Below are positions 9,154 to 17,824 of a stretch of 64,000 nucleotides of DNA, piece after piece. The notes below the pieces were generated by a model. It saw only the letters and a list, made by a program, of their open reading frames with translations. It had not been told where the DNA came from and did not search any database. The position numbers and the translations under genes are program-made. Each line of letters opens with the position of its first letter. The first letter of the stretch is position 1. The stretch spans positions 4,465,001 to 4,529,000 of the forward strand of contig NZ_CP033367.1 in the NCBI RefSeq assembly GCF_013170845.1, in the 5' to 3' direction. This DNA is from Mesorhizobium loti R88b (GTDB lineage Bacteria; Pseudomonadota; Alphaproteobacteria; Rhizobiales; Rhizobiaceae).

Positions 9154-9858
9154 TCAGTCCCTGAGGATCATCCGGTCGCCGCGCACGTCGAAACCCGACA
9201 GCGAGCCGATGAAATTCATGCCAAGCAGGCTTTGGCTCAGCATGCCCGGCGCGGCAACCATCACCGACATGTCCTTGCGCACGATACCGCCGATCGCCAC
9301 CGCGTCCGTTTTGACCGCTGCGGCACGTGCCATGCCGTTGGCCGTGGAGACCGGTATGGTGTAGTTGAGCGCGGCTGGGTTGAACCCGGCTGCCTGCGCG
9401 TCTTCCGACGTCAGCACGGTGCTGGTCGCGCCGGTGTCGACAACGGCTTGTACCGGATTGCCGTTGACCAGGATGCGCGCTTCGAAATGGCCATTGTCGG
9501 CCTTGTCCAGGGTCACGGTGGCGTGGCCGTCTTCGACGCCAAGCGCCAGCGGACTGCCGGGCACCAGGCCCGCGGTCACCCGGCTGGCGACGTCCTGCAG
9601 CTCGTAGCGATACTGGTAGCCGGCGATCAGCGCCAGCACGATTGCGGCCCAAGCGCCGAGGTTGCGGGCCATCACACCCAACGGAGCTGACCGCAACAGG
9701 CCGGCGCCGATGAGGGCGCCGAACGCGCCAAGCCAGACCAGCCGGCCAAAATCGTAATTCTCGATGCCAAGCGTGCTGCCGGCGGAATCGTTGAGCATGA
9801 GCAAGATTGCTGCCACGCCGATCACCACCATCACAATCCAGAACAGCCGGCTGCTCAT
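9154..9858 (-). CDS. Membrane-anchored retropepsin-like aspartic protease (TIGR02281 family)
   Basis: 234 residues. The first 65 hold two or three hydrophobic segments (IVMVVIGVAAILLML; LVWLGAFGALIGAGLL), then a periplasmic-type domain with the aspartic protease signature VDTGATSTVL at about residue 140 and a later ILLGMNF-like strand (LLGMNFIG). This matches the clan AA single-domain proteases common in alphaproteobacteria (TIGR02281), which resemble half of a pepsin and act as dimers. Substrates are unknown. It converges on dusA with only 2 bases between the stops. Confidence 0.85.
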   Translation of the reverse strand: MSSRLFWIVMVVIGVAAILLMLNDSAGSTLGIENYDFGRLVWLGAFGALIGAGLLRSAPLGVMARNLGAWAAIVLALIAGYQYRYELQDVASRVTAGLVPGSPLALGVEDGHATVTLDKADNGHFEARILVNGNPVQAVVDTGATSTVLTSEDAQAAGFNPAALNYTIPVSTANGMARAAAVKTDAVAIGGIVRKDMSVMVAAPGMLSQSLLGMNFIGSLSGFDVRGDRMILRD

Positions 9859-9872
9859 CCGTGCCTCGCTAG

Positions 9873-9941
9873 AGCAATTCCAGGAAAAGTGTGAAGCGGT
9901 TTTCCCACAGGAATTGCGTTAAAATAAAGAGTTAGAGTGCG
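9873..9941. repeat. Rhizobial-type intergenic palindromic repeat
   Basis: CAATTCC (9875-9881) pairs with GGAATTG (9910-9916), and GGAAAA (9883-9888) pairs with TTTTCC (9900-9905), forming a two-part hairpin followed by an AT-rich tail with GAGTTAGAG. From memory, elements of this pattern are spread widely between genes in Mesorhizobium and relatives. Its tail reaches the stop codon of the DUF1289 gene (9932-9934). Only one copy lies in this window. Confidence 0.7.
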
Positions 9942-10162
9942 TCGCGTTCGCGCGCCATGCGCGTGCGGCGCGTTTCCCGGCGCGGCCGGCGTTCGACCGT
10001 CTCCAGCCGGGCTGGCAATTCAGCCATGACATTGCGGCGTGTTTCCGGCGTCATTCCCATCCAGGCGCCGATTTCCTCGCGCGTGCGGCCGCAACCGAAG
10101 CAGAAGCCGGTTTTCATGTCGATCGAACAGACCAGGATGCATGGGGATTCGATGGCCGTCAT
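9932..10162 (-). CDS. DUF1289 domain-containing protein
   Basis: A 76-residue protein starting MTAIESPCILVCSID. It has the DUF1289 cysteine pattern: C-x3-C near residues 8-12 and a downstream CFGCGRTREEIGAWMGM, four cysteines suited to binding zinc or an Fe-S cluster. The ATG at 10162 is preceded by AAGAGAAAG, a usable ribosome site; the longer frame upstream has no such leader. The C-terminus is very Arg-rich. Family function is unknown. Confidence 0.85.
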   Translation of the reverse strand: MTAIESPCILVCSIDMKTGFCFGCGRTREEIGAWMGMTPETRRNVMAELPARLETVERRPRRETRRTRMARERDAL

Positions 10163-10359
10163 GACTTTCTCTTGAGGGTTTCCATCCGGAATCCCGCGTT
10201 CCATCTCCACATGGTGCAACCGCAAAGCCAATGCAAGCCCTCGCGATTGCGCCTTCCCAGGCCGCCTTTGCGGCAATCCGAGAAGGATCATCCCAGAGGT
10301 TGTGCCGATCGCCCAAGGCGGCTATGCCGCTCACCGGTTCCAGGAATGATTGCTCAGAC

Positions 10360-11358
10360 ATGACCAGCGCGCTGCCTTTCGATGATTTTCGCAACCTGCT
10401 GGCCAATTTGCCGCCGGCCGACACGGCAGCCGAGGCGCGGGTGCGCTCGCTGTTTGCCAAGGCCGACAAGCCTGAGCATTCGCTTGGCCGCATCGAGGAC
10501 ATGGCGGCCTGGCTGGCCGCCTGGAGCGGACGTGCTCCACCCGCCGTGACAAGACCGCTAATGGCGGTCTTTGCCGGCAATCACGGCGTGACCCGTCACG
10601 GCATTTCGCCGCGACCGGTGGCGGCAACCGCCAACGCGGTCGAGCTGTGCGCGGCCGGCGGTGCTGCGATCAACCAGATCTGCATCGCCAATGATCTCGG
10701 GCTGAAAGTGTTCGATCTTGCCCTGCATATCCCGACCGGCGACATCACCGAGGATGCCGCGCTCGATGAGCGCGGGTGCGCGGCCACCATGGCCTTCGGC
10801 ATGGAAGCGATTGCCGGCGGAACCGACCTGCTGTGCCTCGGCGATCTCGGCGTCGGCAATTCCACCGTCGCCGCCGCGCTGCTCGCCGCGCTGTTTGGGG
10901 GCAGAGGTGCCGATTGGGTCGGCCCGGGATCCGGCGCGGACGCCGCGATGCAGGCCCGCAAGGCGGAAGTGGTCGACGCGGCGCTGGCCTTTCACCGTGG
11001 CCATCTCGAAGACCCGCTGGAAGCGCTGCGCCGGGTCGGCGGCCGCGAGTTCGCGGCGATAGCCGGCGCCATCCTCGCCGCGCGGATGCAAAAGATTCCC
11101 GTGCTGCTCGACGGCTTTGCGGCAATTGCTGCCGCGGCAGTGCTTTATGCCGCTAATCCCGCATCGCTAGAGCATTGTTTTCTCGCCAGCCTGTCGCCGG
11201 AGCCGGCGCATGCAAAGGCCGCCGAGCTGCTAGCTTTGCGTCCGTTGCTCGATCTCGGCATAAGCCATGGCGAAGGGGCAGGGGCTGCTCTGGCGGCAGG
11301 CCTGGTCAAGGCAGCCGCGCTGACCAGTTCAGGCATGGCGGCAGCTGTTCGAGGTTAG
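10360..11358 (+). CDS. cobT: Nicotinate-nucleotide--dimethylbenzimidazole phosphoribosyltransferase
   Basis: 332 residues. CobT makes alpha-ribazole phosphate from nicotinate mononucleotide and dimethylbenzimidazole for the lower ligand of cobalamin. Family signatures are FAGNHGVTRHGISP (about residues 70-83), LGDLGVGNSTVAAA, GPGSGAD, and near the end ISHGEGAGAALA, whose Glu is the likely catalytic base. The start at 10360 is chosen because MTSALPFDDFRNLLANLPP is the normal family N-terminus. No cobalamin riboswitch was seen upstream, and no other cob genes are nearby. Confidence 0.93.
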   Translation: MTSALPFDDFRNLLANLPPADTAAEARVRSLFAKADKPEHSLGRIEDMAAWLAAWSGRAPPAVTRPLMAVFAGNHGVTRHGISPRPVAATANAVELCAAGGAAINQICIANDLGLKVFDLALHIPTGDITEDAALDERGCAATMAFGMEAIAGGTDLLCLGDLGVGNSTVAAALLAALFGGRGADWVGPGSGADAAMQARKAEVVDAALAFHRGHLEDPLEALRRVGGREFAAIAGAILAARMQKIPVLLDGFAAIAAAAVLYAANPASLEHCFLASLSPEPAHAKAAELLALRPLLDLGISHGEGAGAALAAGLVKAAALTSSGMAAAVRG

Positions 11359-11392
11359 GCACGAGGCACACAGAGGGCGCTGACGAGGTCGG

Positions 11393-12913
11393 CTACCGCC
11401 TTCTCGCTGCCACTGCCGCGGTCGGCAGCGCCGGCAGCTCTTCCATCACCCGGCTTAGCGGGAAGATGGCGATTGCCTCGGTGCCTTCGCGCAGCTTGGA
11501 ATGAAGCTCGAACTCACCGCCATGCATGGCAAGCAGCCCCTGCACGATCGGCAGGCCAAGCCCGGTGCCTTGTTCGGCGCTCTTGATGGCGATCGACCCC
11601 TGGCCGAAGGCCGAGAGCACCACCGGGATCTCGTCCTCGGGAATGCCGGGGCCATTGTCCTTGATCGAGATGTATTGCCCGCCGCCCGCCGTCCAGCCGA
11701 CGCGCACGCGGATTTCGCCGCCGGTGGCGGTGAATTTGATGGCGTTGGACAAAAGGTTGAGCGTGATCTGCCGCACGGCGCGTTCGTCGGCGAACAGGCG
11801 CGGCAATTCGTGCTCGAAATCCTGGACGACGCGGATATCCTTGTTGCGCGCCTTCAATTCCATCATGTGGCAGCAATCCTCGACGATGTTCAGCAACAGC
11901 ACCGGCTCTTCATTGAGCTGGTAGCGGCCGGCCTCGATGCGCGACAGGTCGAGGATCTCGTTGATCAGGTCGAGCAGATGCTGGCCGGATTCGTGCACGT
12001 CGTGCGCATAGTCGCGATAGGTGGGGTTGTTCATCGGTCCCAGCACCTCGTTCGACATCACCTCGGAAAAGCCGAGAATGGCGTTGAGCGGCGTGCGCAG
12101 TTCATGGCTCATCGAAGCGAGGAAACGCGACTTCGCCAGATTGGCGTCCTCGGCGCGCCGCCGCGCCTCGTCCGACATCGATTTCGCCGTCTCCAGTTCA
12201 GCGATCAGCGCATCCTTTTCGGAGCGGAACGACAGCAGCATCAGCGAGGAGCGGTTGAGGTGACGGGCGACATAGGCGAAGAAAGGCAGCGACAAGACAA
12301 GCAGCCCTGCCATGATCACCTCAACCGGCATCCACAGCCTGGTGCCGACATAGGCGTAGAGCGCCACCGGTACGGCAAAGGTTGCCAGCAGCGCTCCGCT
12401 GAGCGATGAGGCCATCAGGGCCGTGCCGGCCATGGCAAACAGCAGCACCACCGCCTTGACCACCTGGAACTGGTCGACCTCGCAGGCGCCGCAGCCCAGC
12501 AAGACGAACCAGGCCCAGCCGAGGCCGCACAGGAAATGGCCAACCAGGAATTCCCGTCGCGTTTGCAAGGGGTTGAGCTCGGACGCTTCCGTACGTTCGA
12601 TGCGCCGCGCCATGAAGGTGACGATCGTATAGCAGGTGAGCGTGAACAACGCCCAAAGCCCGATCTCGTTGCCGACACCGGCGAGCCGGCCGGCAGCGGC
12701 GATCGCCAGCACGAGCAACGGGATGACCACGGCGCCGTTTGTCATGGCGCGGGCGTGGAGTTTCAGCAGTTCGCGGTCGAAATCGGGATTGCCTGCCTGC
12801 TGAGAAAGACGGTCGCGCGTCTTGCGCACCGCGCGCGCGACATCGCTGTTGCGATGCCGTTTCCTGCGGTCCACAATGAACTTGTCCGCTGTGTTCGAGC
12901 GTTGCAAGGGCAT
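11393..12913 (-). CDS. Membrane sensor histidine kinase
   Basis: About 506 residues. The N-terminal third has a cytoplasmic lead then about five or six hydrophobic helices (roughly 55-200), followed by a short coiled coil and a HisKA domain with the phospho-acceptor His270 in MSHELRTPLNAIL. The HATPase domain shows an N-box (LLSNAIKFT), DNGPGIP, and GTGLGLPIV. There is no receiver domain and no neighbouring response regulator, so it is an orphan kinase, similar in layout to PleC/DivJ-type kinases. The ATG at 12913 is preferred to a TTG at 12925, which lacks any ribosome site. The signal sensed is unknown. Confidence 0.88.
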   Translation of the reverse strand: MPLQRSNTADKFIVDRRKRHRNSDVARAVRKTRDRLSQQAGNPDFDRELLKLHARAMTNGAVVIPLLVLAIAAAGRLAGVGNEIGLWALFTLTCYTIVTFMARRIERTEASELNPLQTRREFLVGHFLCGLGWAWFVLLGCGACEVDQFQVVKAVVLLFAMAGTALMASSLSGALLATFAVPVALYAYVGTRLWMPVEVIMAGLLVLSLPFFAYVARHLNRSSLMLLSFRSEKDALIAELETAKSMSDEARRRAEDANLAKSRFLASMSHELRTPLNAILGFSEVMSNEVLGPMNNPTYRDYAHDVHESGQHLLDLINEILDLSRIEAGRYQLNEEPVLLLNIVEDCCHMMELKARNKDIRVVQDFEHELPRLFADERAVRQITLNLLSNAIKFTATGGEIRVRVGWTAGGGQYISIKDNGPGIPEDEIPVVLSAFGQGSIAIKSAEQGTGLGLPIVQGLLAMHGGEFELHSKLREGTEAIAIFPLSRVMEELPALPTAAVAARRR

Positions 12914-12989
12914 CAAAAACTTCAATTTATACGTGCAGCGGTTTCAAGGTGTTAAGCTACGTTCGAATGATTAACCAACCGTTTGCCAT

Positions 12990-13610
12990 ATGAGCCGTTC
13001 ATGGTCACCGAGGTCGCGCCGGCCCTACGTGGCGGCGCCCAGGACCGCTTGGCGGCGGCTTCTGGATTATGGGCTTACAGCGATCATTCTGGGGCTGCTG
13101 ATGCTGCTGGCGGCGCGCCTCGACCGCGTGGAGACGCGGCAAACGCAAGGCGCGGCCATCATCAATGACGGCGATTCAATCACGCTCGGCACCGAGCGCA
13201 TTCGCATGCGCGGCATCGATGCCCCGGAATACACACAGACCTGCCGCAGGAACGGCATCGATTATGCCTGTGGCACGCTGGCGCGCCAGTCGCTGGTGCG
13301 CCTGATCGCTGGCAGGCCGGTCACCTGCAGCGGTTGGCAGCGGGATCGCTATCGCCGGTTGCTGGCCGACTGCAAGGCCGGCGACACCGACCTCAACCGC
13401 GCCCAGGTCGAGGCGGGCTGGGCCGTTGCCTATGGCGACTTCGACCGCGAAGAAGCGAGTGCTCGCGCGGCAAAAGTCGGTATCTGGGCGGGCACGTTCG
13501 ACCAGCCGCAGGACTGGCGCAACAGCCATCATGGCGACGTCGTGGAGCGAAAGCACGGCACGCTGGCGTCGATCGGCGATGCTGTGCGGGAGATTTTTCG
13601 CTTTTGGTGA
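12990..13610 (+). CDS. Membrane-anchored thermonuclease-family protein
   Basis: 206 residues. An Arg-rich start is followed by one transmembrane segment (about 28-44), then a staphylococcal-nuclease-like fold: DGDSITLGTERIRMRGIDAPE, with Asp and Arg active-site positions, a paired cysteine set (QTC, YAC, VTC, ADC), and an EAGWAVAYGDF-like segment with a later EEASARAAKVGIWAG. This is the typical small SNase of alphaproteobacteria, predicted to be exported and inner-membrane tethered. Physiological substrate unknown. Confidence 0.85.
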   Translation: MSRSWSPRSRRPYVAAPRTAWRRLLDYGLTAIILGLLMLLAARLDRVETRQTQGAAIINDGDSITLGTERIRMRGIDAPEYTQTCRRNGIDYACGTLARQSLVRLIAGRPVTCSGWQRDRYRRLLADCKAGDTDLNRAQVEAGWAVAYGDFDREEASARAAKVGIWAGTFDQPQDWRNSHHGDVVERKHGTLASIGDAVREIFRFW

Positions 13611-13644
13611 AGCGCATCGCCTGTGAGGGAAGAGGAGGATCGAA

Positions 13645-14256
13645 ATGAAGCTCTTTGACGGTGGCCGGGCACCCAATCCGCGGCGGGTTCGCGTTTTCCT
13701 AGCCGAGAAGGGGATTACGGTTCCACTGGTGTCCATCGACATGGGGGCGCTGGAGCACAAGAGCCAAACGGTGAGTGCGCGCAACCCTTTGCAACGCCTG
13801 CCGGTGCTGGAACTTGACGACGGCACCATCATCACTGAATCCGTCGCTATCTGCCGCTATTTCGAGGAGTTGCATCCGGAGCCGGCCCTGTTTGGACGCG
13901 GCGCGCTTGGCAAGGCACAGGTCGAGATGTGGCAGCGGCGGATGGAGTTCAACCTGCTCAGTTGCGTCGCGCAGGCCTTTCGCCACATCCATCCAGCGAT
14001 GAAGGAATGGGAAATCCCGCAGATCCCCGAATGGGGCGAGGCCAACAAGGCGAAGGCGGTGGAGTTCTTGAAAATTCTCGACGGCGAGCTGGCGAACCGG
14101 GAATTCGCCGCCGGCGACAGCTATTCGATCGCCGATATTACCGGCCTGATCGCGATCGACTTCATGAAGCCGGCGCGGATCAGGGTGCCGGAGGATTGCA
14201 CCAATGTGCTGCGCTGGTATCAGGCGATCTCCAGCCGGCCGAGTGCCGCCGCTTGA
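13645..14256 (+). CDS. Glutathione S-transferase family protein
   Basis: 203 residues with a strong ribosome site (GAGGAGGATCGAAATG). The N-terminal thioredoxin-like half (1-80) includes NPLQRLPVLELDDG and the glutathione-contacting ITESVAICRYFEE; the C-terminal half is helical and contains the GDSYSIADITGLIAIDF motif that caps GST domain folding. The specific class and substrate cannot be read. The downstream UDG-like gene begins 2 bases after the stop, so the two are likely co-transcribed. Confidence 0.9.
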   Translation: MKLFDGGRAPNPRRVRVFLAEKGITVPLVSIDMGALEHKSQTVSARNPLQRLPVLELDDGTIITESVAICRYFEELHPEPALFGRGALGKAQVEMWQRRMEFNLLSCVAQAFRHIHPAMKEWEIPQIPEWGEANKAKAVEFLKILDGELANREFAAGDSYSIADITGLIAIDFMKPARIRVPEDCTNVLRWYQAISSRPSAAA

Positions 14257-14258
14257 GT

Positions 14259-14870
14259 ATGGAACTGGACAGTTTTGCCGCGACGATCCGGGCCTGCCGC
14301 ATCTGCGTCGAAAACCCGATCGGCAAACCGCTGCCGCATGAGCCGCGGCCGGTGCTGCGGCCCTCGTCCAGTGCCCGCATCCTTATTGCTAGCCAGGCGC
14401 CGGGAAGCAAGGTGCACCTGTCGGGCATGCCGTTCACCGATGCCTCCGGTGACCGCTTGCGCAGCTGGCTTGATGTCACCAGCGACGAATTCTACGACAT
14501 CGCAAAGTTCGCCATCGTGCCGATGGGCTTCTGCTTTCCCGGCCAGGACGCCAAGGGCGGTGACCTGCCGCCGCGGCGCGAATGCGCGCCGGCCTGGCGC
14601 GTGCCTTTGATGGCGCTGATGCCGCGAATAGACCTGGTGCTGACGATCGGCATCTATGCGCAGTCCTGGCATATGGGTGCTGCGCGCCGGCCCTCGCTGA
14701 CGGAAACCGTAATGGACTGGCGCGCCATCTGGGAGAGTTCGGTCGGTGCGAAAGTGCTGCCGCTGCCGCATCCGTCCTGGCGCAACAGCGGCTGGTTGAA
14801 GCAGAATCCATGGTTTGAAATGGATTTGCTGCCTTTCCTTCGCTCGGAAATCCGCTATCGCATCGGCTAG
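14259..14870 (+). CDS. Uracil-DNA glycosylase family protein with predicted 4Fe-4S cluster
   Basis: 203 residues. Cys13 and Cys16 (RACRIC) with Cys92 and Cys109 reproduce the C-x2-C ... C-x(~16)-C layout that holds the 4Fe-4S cluster of family 4/5-like UDGs. The uracil-binding motif region reads SQAPGSKVHLSGMPFTDASG in place of the canonical GEAPGxxED, so the catalytic acid is replaced. The C-terminal motif is LPLPHPSWRNSGW, resembling the HPS loop. It is therefore a UDG-superfamily relative whose activity may differ from uracil excision. It directly follows the GST gene. Confidence 0.8.
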   Translation: MELDSFAATIRACRICVENPIGKPLPHEPRPVLRPSSSARILIASQAPGSKVHLSGMPFTDASGDRLRSWLDVTSDEFYDIAKFAIVPMGFCFPGQDAKGGDLPPRRECAPAWRVPLMALMPRIDLVLTIGIYAQSWHMGAARRPSLTETVMDWRAIWESSVGAKVLPLPHPSWRNSGWLKQNPWFEMDLLPFLRSEIRYRIG

Positions 14871-14978
14871 GCATTCAGCAAGAAATCACTCGCTTTAGAG
14901 GCGATTGGCAGAATTTCTTTCTTGTGAAAGCCTCGAATAAGAGGGATCATAGACAAACTATTCCCCAGGAGCCTTCCC

Positions 14979-15470
14979 ATGGACCGCCTTGACCGAAAAA
15001 TTCTCCGCCTCCTGCAGGAGGACGCGACACTTGCGGTGGCCGATGTCGCCAAGAAAGTCGGCCTGTCGACGACGCCTTGCTGGCGCCGCATCCAGAAGCT
15101 CGAGGAGGAGGGCGTCATCAAGCGGCGTGTCGCCATTCTCGACCATGAGAAGGTCAATGTAAGGGTCACCGTCTTCGTCTCGATCCGCACCAATTCCCAC
15201 AGCCACGAATGGCTGCGGCGGTTTTCCGAGGTCATCCAGGAGTTTCCAGAGGTGGTCGAGTTCTATCGCATGAGCGGTGACGTCGACTACCTGCTGCGCG
15301 TGGTGGTGCCCGATATCGCCGCCTACGATGCCTTCTACAAGCGGCTGATCGCCAAGATCGAAATCCGTGACGTGTCATCGTCCTTCGCCATGGAGCAGAT
15401 CAAGTACACGACCGAAATCCCGCTCGACTACATGGTGCTGGACAAGGAATCGGGGGCCAACGCGGCTTGA
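14979..15470 (+). CDS. Lrp/AsnC-family transcriptional regulator
   Basis: 163 residues, the usual length. The N-terminal helix-turn-helix is plain (DRKILRLLQEDATLAVADVA then VGLSTTPCWRRIQKLEEEGVI), and the C-terminal RAM ligand-binding domain covers about 70-150 with the GDVDYLLRV strand. A clear AGGAG precedes the ATG. Lrp proteins often repress themselves; a loose inverted repeat CAAGAAA (14879-14885) with TTTCTTG (14918-14924) lies in the 108-base leader. No target gene is obvious, as the next gene is convergent. Confidence 0.93.
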   Translation: MDRLDRKILRLLQEDATLAVADVAKKVGLSTTPCWRRIQKLEEEGVIKRRVAILDHEKVNVRVTVFVSIRTNSHSHEWLRRFSEVIQEFPEVVEFYRMSGDVDYLLRVVVPDIAAYDAFYKRLIAKIEIRDVSSSFAMEQIKYTTEIPLDYMVLDKESGANAA

Positions 15471-15476
15471 GTGCGG

Positions 15477-16043
15477 TCATTTTTTCTTCTTGTTGAGGAA
15501 ACTCCAGGGCGAGTTCACCGGCAGGATGACGGTGTCGGGTACGGTATCCACCTCGACCACCTCCGCCTTGCGCACGGTGTAACCGGACTGGATGACGCTG
15601 ACGCCGTCGAGAATGAACAGCTGACTCTTTTCCATGTCCGGATTCAGGGCGCCGGTAACGGCAACCGGCTGGTAGGCTTGCGACATCTTGTAGGGCTGGG
15701 CAGGCGTGACCAGCACGATCTGGTTAGGCGGCGGCGTCGGCATGTGGCTGCACGCGCCCGTCCATGGCACCAGCAGGAACTGATAGACGAGGTCGCCGTC
15801 GCGATCGACCGGCAATGCATAGCCGGCTAATTGTATGATCTTATCCTGCAAAATGAGCGACAGCGTCTCGCCATGATCGGGCAATTTTGCCGCGATCATC
15901 GGCATGCCGACGTCTTCGGCAACCGCCTGCGTCGCCGGGCGCAAATCCTTCCAGAAGATGTGCATGGTCTCGGCCGAGGCAACGGCAGCGGATGCGTTTA
16001 GCGCGGTCGCGAGCGCCAGGATTGATTTCAGGTGGATGCCCAT
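15477..16043 (-). CDS. DUF3299-type periplasmic protein
   Basis: 188 residues with a signal peptide (KSILALATALNASAAVASA). The mature domain contains AGYALPVDRDGDLVYQFLLV and GACSHMPTPPPNQIVLV, which are typical of DUF3299 lipoprotein-like proteins; the Cys-His pair and Pro-rich loop are conserved in that family. The C-terminus ends in four lysines. Function unknown. An AAGGAAG ribosome site precedes the ATG. It converges with the Lrp gene, with 6 bases between the stops. Confidence 0.82.
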   Translation of the reverse strand: MGIHLKSILALATALNASAAVASAETMHIFWKDLRPATQAVAEDVGMPMIAAKLPDHGETLSLILQDKIIQLAGYALPVDRDGDLVYQFLLVPWTGACSHMPTPPPNQIVLVTPAQPYKMSQAYQPVAVTGALNPDMEKSQLFILDGVSVIQSGYTVRKAEVVEVDTVPDTVILPVNSPWSFLNKKKK

Positions 16044-16130
16044 GGCCGCTTCCTTTGCCTGGGAGTAAAGACGCCGCTGCCAATGGCGTCAATGCTCGAG
16101 CCGCATCACATGTCGGCGAGAACCAGCCAT

Positions 16131-16835
16131 TCAAACCCCTCTTGCGGCGAGGCGTTCAAGTGTTTTGGCATCCGACAGTTCCTTCACGGCGTCCTTGCCG
16201 ATCCAGCGCGCGGTCTTGTCTGGGGAGCCGGCAAGTTGCTGCGCCAGGGCCAGGGCAGGGGCGTGCAGGCTCATCGATCGCTTGCCGATCTGCCGCAGCG
16301 CCCAGTTGACCGCTTTCCTGACGAAGTTGCGCTCATCGCCGGCATGGGCTTCGATCAGAGGCAAATAGGCGAGGAACGTCCCGTCCGGTTCCTTTTTCAA
16401 ATGCACGGCTGCCCATGCCAGCATGGCAAAGGCCGTGCGGCGGACGAATTCGCGCTCGTCGACCGCAAACGCCTCGATCAGCGTGCGCCAAAACGGCGTA
16501 TCGACGAACAGATCAGAGACGGTGTCGACGACTTCCCAGGAATCGAAATCGTCGGCCCAGCGGCGGCATTCCTCGATGGTGATCTTCTTTGGCTCGCCGG
16601 TGAAAGCCGCCATCAGCCGCGCTTCTCGAATGCCGCTGGCCCACAGCGCCAGGGATCGCTCGTGGTTGTGCTTCAGCTTGCGTGCCAATGGCCGCAAATC
16701 CGTATTGCCGACGCCGAGCGCGGTCGCAGTGTTGATGCCGAACCGCGCCATGCCTGCGCGGTTTTCCTCGGTACCGATCGAGCGCAGATGCGCGACGATG
16801 TCCTGCGCGGTCCAGCCTGGAGCGGGCAGGGACAT
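16131..16835 (-). CDS. DNA alkylation repair protein (AlkD-like HEAT repeats)
   Basis: 234 residues, all helical, with the HEAT-like repeat pattern of AlkD/AlkC relatives: GINTATALGVGNTDLRPLAR near the start, a WADDFDSWEVVDTVSDLFV block around 105, and RNFVRKAVNWALRQIGKRS about 185, where the aromatic and acidic positions used for base excision in the AlkD group lie. The expected role is removal of N3- or N7-alkylated purines. It starts 6 bases after the stop of the oxidoreductase gene upstream, suggesting one transcript. Confidence 0.85.
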   Translation of the reverse strand: MSLPAPGWTAQDIVAHLRSIGTEENRAGMARFGINTATALGVGNTDLRPLARKLKHNHERSLALWASGIREARLMAAFTGEPKKITIEECRRWADDFDSWEVVDTVSDLFVDTPFWRTLIEAFAVDEREFVRRTAFAMLAWAAVHLKKEPDGTFLAYLPLIEAHAGDERNFVRKAVNWALRQIGKRSMSLHAPALALAQQLAGSPDKTARWIGKDAVKELSDAKTLERLAARGV

Positions 16836-16841
16836 GACCGC

Positions 16842-17711
16842 CTACCTCTCCAGACGCGCCAGCAGCGAGGAGGTATCCCAGCGCTTTCCGCCCATTGCCT
16901 GTACGTCCTTGTAGAACTGGTCGACAAGCGCGGTCACCGGCAGTCTGGCGCCGTTGCGGTCGGCTTCATCCAGGCAGATGCCGAGATCCTTGCGCATCCA
17001 GTCGACGGCAAAGCCGAAATCATATTTTCCCGCATTCATCGTCTTGTGCCGGTTCTCCATCTGCCAGGAACCGGCCGCACCCTTGGAGATCACCTCGATC
17101 ACCTTCTCGATGTCGAGCCCGGCCTTCTTGCCGAAATGAATGCCTTCGGCCAGGCCCTGTACAAGGCCGGCAATCGTGATCTGGTTGATCATCTTGGTGA
17201 GCTGGCCGGAGCCTGCCGGACCCATCAGCCCGACCATGCGGGCAAAGGCGTCGATGACCGGCCGCGCCTTGTCGAAAGCAGCCTGATCGCCGCCGACCAT
17301 GACGGTCAGCACGCCGTTCTCGGCGCCGGCCTGGCCACCGGAGACCGGCGCATCGAGGAACGAAAACCCACCGGCTTGCGCTGCCGCCGCCAGTTCGCGC
17401 GCAACTTCGGCCGAGGCCGTGGTGTTGTCGATGAAGACCGAACCTTTCTTCATCGATTGGAAGGCGCCTTGCGGACCTGTCGTCACCGAACGCAGATCGT
17501 CGTCATTGCCGACGCAGGAGAAGACAAAGTCCTTGTCCCTTGCTGCCTCCACGGGCGTCTCGGCAAAGCTGCCACCGTGCTGGCCGACCCATTGCTCTGC
17601 CTTCGCCCTGGTGCGGTTGTAGACGGTGACGTCGTGGCCGCCCTTGTTGCGGAGGTGTCCGGCCATCGGATAGCCCATTACGCCAAGACCGAGAAATGCC
17701 ACAGATGCCAT
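16842..17711 (-). CDS. NAD(P)-dependent beta-hydroxyacid dehydrogenase (3-hydroxyisobutyrate dehydrogenase family)
   Basis: 289 residues. The Rossmann motif FLGLGVMGYPMAGHL is at the N-terminus, the substrate-binding DAPVSGGQAGAENG is at about 118-131, and the catalytic lysine sits in GQLTKMINQ at about 170. Arg in the NRT motif after strand 2 suggests a preference for NADP, as in glyoxylate/succinic semialdehyde reductases; tartronate semialdehyde or 3-hydroxyisobutyrate are alternatives. It precedes the alkylation-repair gene. Confidence 0.88.
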   Translation of the reverse strand: MASVAFLGLGVMGYPMAGHLRNKGGHDVTVYNRTRAKAEQWVGQHGGSFAETPVEAARDKDFVFSCVGNDDDLRSVTTGPQGAFQSMKKGSVFIDNTTASAEVARELAAAAQAGGFSFLDAPVSGGQAGAENGVLTVMVGGDQAAFDKARPVIDAFARMVGLMGPAGSGQLTKMINQITIAGLVQGLAEGIHFGKKAGLDIEKVIEVISKGAAGSWQMENRHKTMNAGKYDFGFAVDWMRKDLGICLDEADRNGARLPVTALVDQFYKDVQAMGGKRWDTSSLLARLER

Positions 17712-17824
17712 GAGCTTGCCCTTCAGACCGGAAAAACGAAATTGCTGCGAAAGCTCTAGGCCCTGCGCTCAATTCGTCAAGACGTGTCCAGACCGATCGA
17801 CTGGCACAGCCGAGTGGGAAAAGG

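Noticed and set aside
10163..10359. Cobalamin riboswitch upstream of cobT
   Set aside because: The conserved B12-box and surrounding stems could not be found; most of the leader is compatible with plain spacer.
13929..14258. N-terminal extension of the UDG-like protein by 110 codons
   Set aside because: This part overlaps the GST gene in another frame; the ATG at 14259 gives the family-like start with Cys13 and Cys16.
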